From NCBI GenBank assembly GCA_015501075.1, contig JADNYJ010000001.1, forward strand, positions 744,001-808,000: a DNA stretch of 64,000 bases. Reading direction: 5' to 3'. Shown here in pieces: positions 47,529 through 57,539 of this stretch (position 1 is the first letter of the stretch; every line of letters starts with the position of its first letter). The stretch is from Gymnopilus junonius (lineage: Eukaryota > Basidiomycota > Agaricomycetes > Agaricales > Galerinaceae). The translations under genes were made by a program, and so were the position numbers. The notes beneath the pieces are model-generated. The model did not search any database and had not been told where the DNA came from. It was given only the letters and a program-made list of their open reading frames with translations.

Positions 47529-49085
47529 CTAAAGGCTCTCATTGGCCGATGCTTCCCTTGCTTCTTGTTCGAATGCAATACAATCGACAATAGTCCCTGT
47601 TCTTCTGCTCTTCTCTGCAGCAAAGACTGTCAAGTGACTCTTGAGGACTTCGCTGGCGTTTGTCCCCAAGAGGTCTTGCTGTCCCGTCGATACGGCGTCC
47701 ACGAAAGACTTTATGAGGCCCTATCGCCTCCTCCATGTCCGCCACCTTCGCTCTTCGGGCGATGCACTTTGATAGTTCGTTTCCGGAAGTCACTGACTGT
47801 GAATGTGTTCATATCGCCGATGATTTCACCATGACTGAAATGCAGCCTGGTTTGTCGATCACAAATCGCTTCGGTAAAGGCGACCATGGTGAAGGACGCC
47901 GTGGAACCATTAGAGAATTCTATATTGACGACTTGATTATCGCAAACATCATTGGCACTTTCGTACACGCAAAGACCGTAGGACCTTTTTTCAAAGCATC
48001 GGTGACGTTCTCGATGTCAGGCAAGCCGTCCACGATGGTTTCAACAGGCCAGTCGGTATTTCCATGGGTCATTGGATCCAAATAAACTGATAAAGAACCA
48101 TGAACATCTGCCATATGAATGGGAAAGAAGAAATTCACTCTTCTTTGCGCTATAAGCACAATCTTTCTCGATCGGGCACTCCAGACAGCGAGTAGCACCT
48201 CCAGCTGCCTTGGGCTTGGCTGATTTACGAAAGTGCTTCAGTGAGCCGAAGGACGATACTTTGACAGGGATCGCGGGATAAAACCAATGACAAATCAAAT
48301 CGATATCACTGTTGCGATTAGTGTCGATAGGTAGTTCCTTGAAGTAGGCACAAAACTCACTGGCAACATTTAGTCATTAACGAGAAGGAACTACTTTGCT
48401 CCTTGGACCAATTTCCTCGAACATAGGAGTGAGCAAAATGGTAGTATCCAACAGGTTCGACTTGAACGATATTGATCAGTTCGCCAAGGATGCCAGAGCG
48501 GACAATCTCAGTGATTTCTCTGCTATAGGGGGAATAGCGCATGACTGGCAGAATGAGATGACAGCACTGTAGGGAGTATTATTAGTAACGTACCATGGCC
48601 CATTCCAAAAATCTTGCGCGAGTCATTAATAGCAGTCTCAATCTTGATGCAGTCTTGGACACTCGTGGCCATGGGTTTCTCGCAGAGGATGTGATACCCC
48701 TGTGCGGCAAACGCAACGGCGACCTGTGCGTGCAGATGATCTTGAACGGCAATCAGGACCGCATCTGCAAGCCTCTTTCCAATGGTATTGATGGTCTCTG
48801 CAGAAGCGACAAGGAGGTCTTCCCAAGTATGGAAGACGAGGGTGCTGTCGATCTTGTGGAGAACTGCAAAGTGGGTGCGAGTCTTGGGACGAGGCTCTGC
48901 AATGGCAACAACCTTGCAGCGCTCAGGACAGCTGAGAGCATACTTGGTATACGCCTGTAGACGTGTGAGGGAGATTGAAGAAGTTGAGCGGGGGACATGT
49001 CTACCTTGCCGCGCTGACCGCAGCCGATTACAGCAAGAGTAAGAGGGAATTGCGAGGGGCCAGGGTCGTTTATGGGGGAAGACAT
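47529..49085 (-). CDS. Gfo/Idh/MocA family oxidoreductase (second copy, dihydrodiol dehydrogenase-like)
   Basis: Start [26 protein letters not shown] (49085), Rossmann GxGxxG-type, joined after an intron to [20 protein letters not shown]. Then [36 protein letters not shown] (the EKP catalytic loop), and FGMGH followed after an intron by [15 protein letters not shown]. The second domain reads [29 protein letters not shown] (a Cys-rich insert with CxxC) and [17 protein letters not shown]. The end is [13 protein letters not shown]. The [10 protein letters not shown] motif may bind a metal (inference). Only 33 bp separate its start codon from that of the next gene. Confidence 0.86.
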
Positions 49086-49118
49086 GAGATTCCCGATTTG
49101 GACAGGACCGACTTGGTT

Positions 49119-50467
49119 ATGGCGCGCATCTTGCCGCGCTTGGTGGGCAGGCTGGAGAGACAGGGCAAGCAACAGACGGTGTTTCCGTTCAGAGCCCCAA
49201 AGCGCAAGAGACAGTCGCTCTTCACTCCGCCCCTGCCTCCGCCCTCTTTCCGTCCTGCAGACCATCCCCAGACCATCCTCCTCTCCCACAACATCCACTA
49301 TGTCCGACACAAGTCCCGTCCCCCCTCTCTCTCCCAGCCTCAAATATCTGCCTCTGTTCCCCCAGATCCTCCTCGCCAGATGACTCCAGCAGAGTTTGCC
49401 TGGTGGTCCAATCCATATCGTCCGTCGTTCTCTATTCCGTCCCATTCGTCTTTTTTACTTTTCAAATTCAGTCAGGATGCTGTCTACTCCGTTAAGACTC
49501 TGTATAGTCACTCAACGCCATCTCCCATCTGGTAGCCTTTTTTTCTTCTCAAAGCAGCCGGTGCTGAATAATTTTCTATAGACCTCCTCATCCGTCTGGT
49601 TGGCATGCAAGTTCCTCCTACCCGTCTACCTTCTGGGAAGAGATCAGTTGCCCAAACTCGTCCCCGATGGCGTTCTGCATCCAAAATTTACTAACCGTAA
49701 AGTATCAGGAGGCAGCTATGTTCTCTGCTGGCGAAAGGCCAGTCGAGCAACTCGAAAGAGGCGGTTACAAGCGTCTTTCGCCTGACCTCTCCTTGTACCC
49801 AAACTTGATGCATCATATCGCGCATCTCTTGCGTTTACGCGTTTCTCCAAGAATTTCGCCTCCTTGCTGACAGCCTGTGGTTTGCCGTCAGGACCCATCA
49901 ACGTTTAGGCATTCCAAATCCCATACTTCGCAGATTGACCCGCGAAGAATGGGGCTTGATGAGGACTACCGGTTCCCTTCCTTACCAAAATGCTGTTGCT
50001 GTCTTAATCGTGCCTCCAGTTAACAAGGATGTCACTACCAAGCGGAGACCTACCCCGTCCTTTTCTTCATTGCCTCCCCAAGATGAGCATTGTCCACCAA
50101 CTTTACCCCCGACTTCAACCTTGCTCGATTCTTCCGTAAAATCTCCCAATGACTTACCGGACGCCATATCTTCCCTTCAGATCCCACTTTATAACAGCGT
50201 CTCAGCATTTCCCAGTCGCTCCCAACGTGCAGCACTGCATTCGCTACTCTTGCGAATTCTGGATGCGGAACGCTACCTTAAATATCTACATTTGCAGAGG
50301 GGGGAATCATTCTCCGAAAAACATCTTCATCATCCAAGAGCAGCCACGCGTTTATACTTTGTTCAGACATGGGATCAGCGAAACGGGGAGATCCTGCGGC
50401 GGTAGCACGTGCGCTCTGGAGGTTGAGAATGTACGATAGCGAGGGATGGAGTGGCTCTTTACTCTGA
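49119..50467 (+). CDS. Conserved basic protein with several frame slips (possible mitochondrial protein)
   Basis: Not recognised with certainty. The N-terminus MARILPRLVGRLERQGKQQ is Arg-rich, as in mitochondrial presequences. Introns joining NPYLRMLSTPLRLCIVTQRHLPSD are clear. Coding then hops frames: LVPDGVLHPKFTNRK, PVEQLERGGYKRL, LIAHLLRLRV, LQEFRLLADSLWFAVRTHQR, TGSLPYQNAVAVLIVPP, and finally DPAAVARALWRLRMYDSEGW to the TGA at 50465-50467. Slips fit single-base changes at AAA 49650-49653, near 49738-49741, TTT 49843-49845 and the A5 run near 50317-50321. Either the sequence is poor here or the gene is decaying; the retained codon-level coherence favours the former. Confidence 0.55.
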
Positions 50468-50541
50468 TCTCATAATTACCCTTCAGATCAAGTTAATGAA
50501 TTATAAAACATTCCAAAGCATACAAATACATCATCACATTT

Positions 50542-51541
50542 CTAAGATTCGACTGCCATAGGGACTGCCTCTGGAATCCCTTTGATAGGTTTGGCGACGC
50601 CACCCAATACCTCTCGTCCTTCCCAGAATTTCGGGAGTTCGTCCCCAGGAACAAATAACCGCTCAACCTTATCTTCTGTAATAACGCACATGCGGATGAC
50701 ACCTCCAGAAGAGCCATCTCTTGACATTGCGAGTGAAAGGGCTGGAAGAACCGATAAGAACAACACCAAGGACTAGATTGAAGAAAGACATACTGTTCTT
50801 TACAAAGTTGACGGTCTCATCGCGTCCCCATCCTTCTTTGTACGTCGCGTCGCAGTAGCCATACACGTACGTCGATCCCGATCCTACAAAGTACCTGGAG
50901 CTTAGGCATGTTCACTGGTTTCGGTGGAGGGAATCTACCTCCAATTGCCCATGGCTGGCGGAACATACCACCCCCAAGAGGGATGTTATACACACTCGGG
51001 CCAGCACTTTCGTCCCATCCGGCAACGATGATTCCCGCACTAAGGTTATCCTTATTTTCGTAGCACATTTTCTGGAATAATGCAGCTGCGGTGTGCACTG
51101 AAGGTAGTTTGCCCGCCGTTTGGCTTGGAGATGAATATACTTCAGTAAATGAAGGCTTGGACGGAGAGCGGAATTCCCTTACCTGTACATTTGCAAGTAG
51201 TAGTGCACGATGTCTGCCACAGCTTGGGTATCAGCTGCTGAGCCAGAACGACAGCAGTAGATTCGATCATGGATGTGCGTAAGCTTGTCTGTAACGCGAT
51301 TCGCCTGGGAAGTAAACGTGAGCACGACACACACTTGAACTACCACATAATGTGGGCATACAATATAGCTTCCAGTTGTTGTACGACTGTCGGCGCCGAT
51401 GACGACTCCCCCGTCGAATTGGACGGCCATAATTGAGGTCTGCTTTTGTATTAGAGGGACCGAAAATGAATTAAACGGGCGAGGACGTACACCCAAGTTG
51501 ACTTCGCCTGATTTAAGGCGGTTCATATCGATATGGTCCAT
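50542..51541 (-). CDS. PRE3: 20S proteasome subunit beta1 (caspase-like)
   Basis: Catalytic beta-ring subunit with caspase-like activity. The precursor [17 protein letters not shown] is followed by the mature N-terminal Thr: [19 protein letters not shown], with the G|T processing site falling exactly on intron 1 (GGT|GTACGT to GCAG|ACC). [15 protein letters not shown] and [16 protein letters not shown] carry the catalytic Lys/Ser region. Later come [14 protein letters not shown] and [12 protein letters not shown], ending VPMAVES. Thr1, Asp17, Lys33 and SGSAAD are all present, so it should be active. An in-frame upstream Met exists, but the MDxxDxxRLKxGEVNLG pattern fixes 51541. It shares a 134-bp promoter with RPN12. 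Confidence 0.95.
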
Positions 51542-51675
51542 GATAACTGGATGAAGAGGTGAAGAAAGAGGGTTGAGATGGAAGGAGTGGTGAACGTGAC
51601 CAGAGCTGACGCGTCTCCGAGTCGGTATATACACGCGTCCTTGTTTGGCCATCATCCTCACCTTTCCATCGCTTC

Positions 51676-52733
51676 ATGGCCTCACTCAAGACGTATTACG
51701 AAGAACTAGGACGTGCGTTCCATTCAAAGCCAGCCGACCTCAAGAAATGTCAGGCAGTACTGCCCAAACTCAAGGTCAGGCCTCAGCTCTCCACGCAGGA
51801 AACACCTTGAATTCATTCGATTTCTTTGTAGATCGGTCTGATTGAGGCTGGTCTGCTGCTTCCTCAAGGCGACGTGAACCTCGGCGATCTCAGCGTTGCT
51901 CGTGCGTTCTTACACTGTGCATAGATGCATAGCGGTTCTGATTTATGGGACAGGTGATATCCTCGAAATCGGTGCATATGTTAGCATTCGAAGTAAAGAC
52001 ATCCCCTCCTTTGACCGATATTTCTCGCAACTTCAAACATTTTATATCGACTACAGGTACGCACAGTATGCAAGATACGTAACAGAAACCCCAAGCTAAG
52101 ACCTCTTCAACAGCGAGTCTCTTCCTCCTTCCAAACGAGAATACCCCATCCGTGGCCTTCACCTCATTCGCCTCCTGACCCAAAATCGCATCGCTGACTT
52201 TCACACAACGCTCGAGAGCTTAGATGCAGATGTCATCGCCGAAAACCCTTATATCAAACACCCTGTCAATTTGGAAAGATGGCTTATGGAAGGAAGTTAT
52301 AGCAAAGTATGGGGCGCCAGGGAAGAAGCACCCTCAGAAGAATACAAATTCTTCGTGGACAGTCTGATGGGCACTATCAGGTGGGAGCATTTGTGCTGGG
52401 ATCGGGTATGAAATTGAATGGTGTTTCTAGGAATGAAATTGCCAGCTGTGAGGAGACGGCATATGAAAGTCTTCCACTGAAAGACGCCGCAACTTTATTG
52501 TTCTTCTCAAATCAATCAGAAGTTGTGACGTTTGCTCAACAGGTTTGTCTATATCATGAATTCTCTCTGAAAGGTGCTGACCGTCTTATTCCTTGCAGCG
52601 CGGCTGGCAAGTAGACCTCACAGCTGGCACCATCACGTTCAAGCTCAAAGATGAAGAGAAGATGGAAATCCCCAAACAGCGCCTCATTGCCGCATCACTA
52701 GCTTATGCTCGGGAATTAGAACAGATTGTGTAA
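51676..52733 (+). CDS. RPN12: 26S proteasome lid subunit RPN12 (PSMD8)
   Basis: A lid subunit of the 19S regulatory particle. [17 protein letters not shown] is followed by [11 protein letters not shown], then [20 protein letters not shown] and [47 protein letters not shown], and [20 protein letters not shown]. The winged-helix (PCI-like CSN8/PSMD8) part follows with [34 protein letters not shown] and [14 protein letters not shown], ending ARELEQIV. About five short introns are present. Divergent from beta1 and convergent with alpha7, so three proteasome genes are consecutive. Confidence 0.95.
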
Positions 52734-52853
52734 TATTGTGCAGTTGGAATTCAATTTTGCAATCTCTTTTGGATATGCGTTTGCCAGCGGCCTGTTGAGG
52801 TCCAGACATTAGAGTCAGAACAGGAAATGAATATATTGCGTGCAAGATTGTGT

Positions 52854-53908
52854 CTATTCAAATGTCTCCAAAGCGGCCTTTGCTTTCGCTTCGGCCTCGT
52901 CAGCTAAGCCTTTTGGTACATGAACATGAAGGTAGTTGCTTTCTGGACCGATCCAGGACATTTCGAGCTCGAATTCCTTCTCCTTGGCATCATCATGCAC
53001 CAGGTAGATACTGAAATAAATTGATTAGGGAAAGAAATCGGTCAAAAAGGGTGTACATGCATTCTAGCAGCTTCAATGACTGCTTCCGTACAGAGAGTTC
53101 CGATAATTTGAGCTTCTCCAGCTCTGTCTTAGCTAATTGCCGGCCTTTCCTACTGCAGCTCCATTGTACCCCTTTTAACCATCAGAACCAGCAGAACTAG
53201 AGAATAAATCAATAGAGCTCACAAAAAAGACTCCACTCGGTTCAACGACGAAAAGACCGGGTCCATCCTCATCCACAGTACCTAATATTGTGCTGATCCC
53301 AAAGGGACGAACGGAAGAATATAAAGTGTAGGCCTGCACATAGAGTCCTAAACGATCTGCAACAGCCTGCATCCTTATTCAGATGGGTTGATGATGTTTG
53401 AATGGAGGATACTGACTTTCAGTGGTGGAGGTGAATTATAAGTCTCGCGATAGTTTGCTGCCTTCATCTCGCGCTCGGTTCGAAAGGTGCCGGCCATCAG
53501 CCAACAGACCTGCAGTGGCCTGTAGGCTAGTCCACTAAAGTAGCTCACAAGACAGAGATCAAGTTAATTACCAAGCCAATATGACGATCTACCGTCTGAA
53601 TTCTCCGATTTGCTTCTGGCACTAGTAACTTTGAATGCACGAGTTTCTCCACAGCCAGCACAACGCCGTCTTTGACTTTAAGTCCAATGGCCGTCCTTTC
53701 AAGGGAGTTGTTTAGACTCTCTGGATAGCCAAGGGTAACAGCAGTACACACCCCGAGTTCTCGACGGCCTTATTGGCGTATTCTACCTAATATTATCGTT
53801 AGCTCGATGGGCAAGAAGAAAACGTTTGCAAATAAATACCTGAAAGATTCGTCCATCTGGAGAGTATGTGCTTGCTGAAAGATCGTAGCCTGTTCCAATG
53901 GAGGTCAT
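52854..53908 (-). CDS. PRE10: 20S proteasome subunit alpha7 (PSMA3/PRE10)
   Basis: Outer-ring subunit. The N-terminal gating signature [23 protein letters not shown] joins after intron 1 to [12 protein letters not shown], then [19 protein letters not shown] and [12 protein letters not shown]. Later exons give [34 protein letters not shown], and YNGAAVGK. Here the frame slips at the GGCC near 53143-53146: one extra G would continue [17 protein letters not shown]. The C-terminus is acidic ([14 protein letters not shown]). In-frame sequence upstream of 53908 is not conserved. It is divergent from NUP82 with about 145 bp between ATGs. Confidence 0.92.
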
Positions 53909-54053
53909 GATTGAAGTAAGTACTGAGGGGGACGCGCAAGCAACAGCCTGAGCCTGATCAGAACGCGTCAGTCCTGCGTGGGAAAAATAAGACGCGTCAC
54001 GCACACGGTAGAATTAGCCGCATTCGCTCCTGTTCAGTTCAACCGGCACAGCG

Positions 54054-57014
54054 ATGTCAGTGTCCGACCAGAGGACGAATGGACGAATTTACTGCACGAC
54101 CACCCTATATTCTCCGTGCCAAAGTCGCACGAAAGCATCCTCTCGAAGGACAGAAACATTCTGGAATTGTCAACGAACACTGTCTCAAACTTCACGAATT
54201 TGGAACCTGAAGATGATAGTCTTGCCCCCTCAGGCCGACGTCAGATTATGATATTGAAGGATGCAGACATAATAGTCGCGGCGGGAACAGAAATTCGAAT
54301 GTCATCGATTGGGGACCTCAAATTGAGTCGTACTGTACGCAAGTCCTACAAGGTAAGTCGGACATGTATACCAGGATGCTCTAGCTAAAAGCAGTATTTT
54401 AAGACGCTTCACACTCCGAATATCCAGTTTGAGATACACCAGATTTCTTTGAATCCTAGTGGAAATCTTCTGGCGGTTGCTGGTGCATACCAAGTGGCCG
54501 TAATTGTGCTCCCTCGCTCAGGTTATGGGAGACTTATTTCTGATTCAATTGATTGCAGGTACGTAAATTCAGATGCAACCTTTTCCCCCTTCTTAATCCC
54601 TTTGAACAGGGCAGCCCATGTTGGTCAATTCTATCATGCTGCGAACAACTCCGCTCCCATCGCCAAGATTGACTGGCACCCATGGGGGAAGAAGGTTCAA
54701 CGCTGCTAGTCATGACTGTAGATGGAAAGTTGAGGTACGTGTATACATGCAATGAAATTGTGTAGCATGGTCACAACTTTGTTTAGAGAATATCATACGT
54801 CGATTGATACGGAGGAGCCTCAACAAATCTTAACCTTCGTTCCTGAAAGGAAGGCGAAATCTTTTATTGCGGAAGATAGCTCGGAAAGAGAAGTCGCCTC
54901 ATTCACCATCGGGAAAGGCAATGCAGATTGGGGACCCCTTACAGTATATGCCGTCATGAAATCCGGTGATATTTTCTCCATTTGTCCTTATATCCCACAG
55001 AATGCGTACGTTCTCCCGTTACACTTCATTCATGTACTCATCATCATCCACAGCCTATCCCGCCATCCTATGTTTACTCTTTGGAATGTTTTATTCAGCG
55101 AACAAGAGTTCCTTGCCCAAGAAACATCACCTAACTCAAAGTTGCTCTCGGCAATATATGATTATCAGCACAAATATGTAACCGCTTTAATCAAGCAATT
55201 TCCCCCGGAACTGTATTTCCTAGCACATCACAGTCTATTCCAATGCACCCTCCGACCACAATCAAAGCACCACCTCTGAGGCAAGGTCCATTCCTTCTAC
55301 AACCATCTCCAAGGTTGCTCGAAGGCAGCGAAGGCGGAGACGCGACAGATATTACATATCTTTCCTTCGGTACAGATGATTCGGCAGATGATACAAAAGA
55401 TCCTGAACACTTGGGAGTTGTCCTCGTTGCATATCAAGACGGAAAGGTTGACTTTTTCTTGATGTGGAGAAAGTAGAAGCTAGATGGAATATTAAGAACG
55501 AGGATGTAGGCATTTTTCTCTAGAGATTTTCTTCCCATTTCATTCTGTTTTTTCCAGGCTTCCAGTCATGATCTACCGGTGCTCGCTACTTACGAGACTA
55601 TTGATCTTGGGGTTGTTGAGATGCTCGCTCAAGTTATTGTACATGGAAAATCAGGAGCGTTGTTAGATCTGATTCCCGGTAGTCACCCCGTATTTCTTCC
55701 CGACCCCCTGCACGATGACATGGTCTATGTTTACCATGCTTTTGGGGTTCATGCCCTAGACATATCGCCTGTTCTTCAGCATCTGACAGCGTCTCTGCGA
55801 GAGGAAAATGAAGATGAATCGCTATTGAAAGAAAACCTTGAGGAGGACGCTACGACCAGTGTAATGCCCATCTTGAACACCTTTTCAGCAGGCAGAAGGT
55901 TCGTTATTGAAATAAATCTGTCAATCACTACTCATCAATGAATTTCTTCACAGATGTTCAAACCCCGTAGTTGCCGTTGCTATACCCAACAACGTTTATC
56001 TGACATACAGCATCTTCATTCTCACTTCCGTGATGCGAATGATCTCTTTCCCTCTGCATATACGGTCGCAACCATCAGATACAAAGAAACCTCCAGTCGT
56101 TGACGCAGGACCCGATGCCACGAATAAGAGCAAATGGCTTACACCTTTGGAAGGACCCATTAAATATGTATCGTCATTGGGAAAAGAGCCTTACAATCCT
56201 CCTATAGTAACCACGAGATTCCCAGGGCTGCTTAACGACCCAAAATCATCACTGTCAAGCAGTTCGAAGCAATTTATGTTAACGCCTGAGACTCTGCGGT
56301 TCATTGGAAAAGCCGTTGGTGACATTGGGTCTCAGATTCAAGAAATCCACGTCGCATATCAAGTTGCGATAGCACGACTAGCCGCACAAAGGCAAGAGCT
56401 CGGGCACCAGTTGGCCAAATGTAAAGATATGCAAAGTCGCATTGAAAAACTCAAGGGGCCAGACCGGCAAGCCAGTGAAGGCAGACTGGCCAACATTCAA
56501 GAAGAACAGAAAACACTGTTAGCAAGGTTTGATCGATTGCTCCAGGCCTTGATGAAAGAGGCTTCGCCTGAGCTAAGCGAGTACGAAACCAAATGGTTTG
56601 GAGAATTGAAGCGCATGAAGCAAGAAGTACTCGGAGTTGGAAAAATATGACGAAGGATCATTCTCAGCCCGAATAAAACTGGTAATATGCGATCGTCGTC
56701 TTGCATTTTCAGAGCTGACTCCCCCCTTGCCCAGGTTGAAAAGGAGTACTCTCGTATTTTGCCGTCTCTGCGAAGTTTGGCAGAAAAGGAAGGTCAGATG
56801 GGAAAGAAGACTGCAGAAAGTAACCAAAGTCTAGGTTTCTCTCAAGCGTTCGAATATGGACAACGGTCAAATTTGGAGTAAGCTTTGTTCACCTCGTTAC
56901 CCACATTAATCTGACACCATTGGCAGTCGCACTCGAATACGGGACGTGGAGAAAGAAATAACAAAACTGGCTGCCCGACTTGATCTTTCTTTAGGACAAC
57001 CGCCGATGCCCTAA
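54054..57014 (+). CDS. NUP82: Nucleoporin NUP82/NUP88
   Basis: Cytoplasmic-filament nucleoporin that anchors NSP1 and NUP159 and helps mRNA export. The N-terminal beta-propeller part has EDEWTNLLHDHPIFSVPKS, QFEIHQISLNPSGNLLAVAG and IAKIDWHPWG. The C-terminal half is coiled coil: IGSQIQEIHVAYQVAIARL, RRELGHQLAKCKDMQSRIEK-like, EITKLAARLDLSL, ending GQPPMP. Frame slips occur at the start (no in-frame ATG before EDEWTNLL; ATG 54054 fits with one extra base), G5 54684-54688, around 55097-55101, C5 55202-55206, T5 55453-55457 and A5 56641-56645. Each is restored by a single-base change, so I read the gene as intact with sequence errors. Confidence 0.85.
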
Positions 57015-57539
57015 GGATGCCATGACTGGCTCTAACCCTTGCAATGATCTGTATTATATCCTTCTTCCCAGTTCCTCTTAATTATTTGCGTCCCCCTGCA
57101 GTAAAAGAACATTATACGTTGCAAAGCACGAGACCTTCGTATTTTCTTTCTGCGTCCTCGCCTCCCTCCGTAAATTGGTTCCAACTTCTATGCTCCATTT
57201 TTACGTGTAAACTACGTGTGACCTCTGGTATTCCATATTCAGAATTACTTGGAGACCAATGCTACAAAGGTTTCAAAGGCCAAAAAGCAGGTCATTAAGT
57301 AGTAAAGAGACGCATTATATGAGCAATATATATTGATGGAGTTACATTGGTAACTTCATATAAAAAGTAATAAATCGGCCCTTGCAGGTCAAAACAGCAG
57401 TTCACAAGGACGGTCCAGTTCAGATGCACTCTGTCCCCACTATATGCAACGGTTTTCCCTCGTATACAGGTACGAAAAAATCCTTGAAGGAACGAAAATC
57501 GTCAATGCTGTAGTGAAGATGTGAGATATAAGGGAGACG
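57015..57539. other. Convergent intergenic region NUP82 / P450
   Basis: About 525 bp between two converging genes. No coding or RNA feature was recognised. Confidence 0.4.

Noticed and set aside
48753..49445. 230-codon minus-strand ORF covering the start of the second Gfo/Idh/MocA gene
   Set aside because: Only its internal MSSPINDPG segment belongs to the real gene; the remainder reads through an intron and into the antisense of the neighbouring plus-strand gene.
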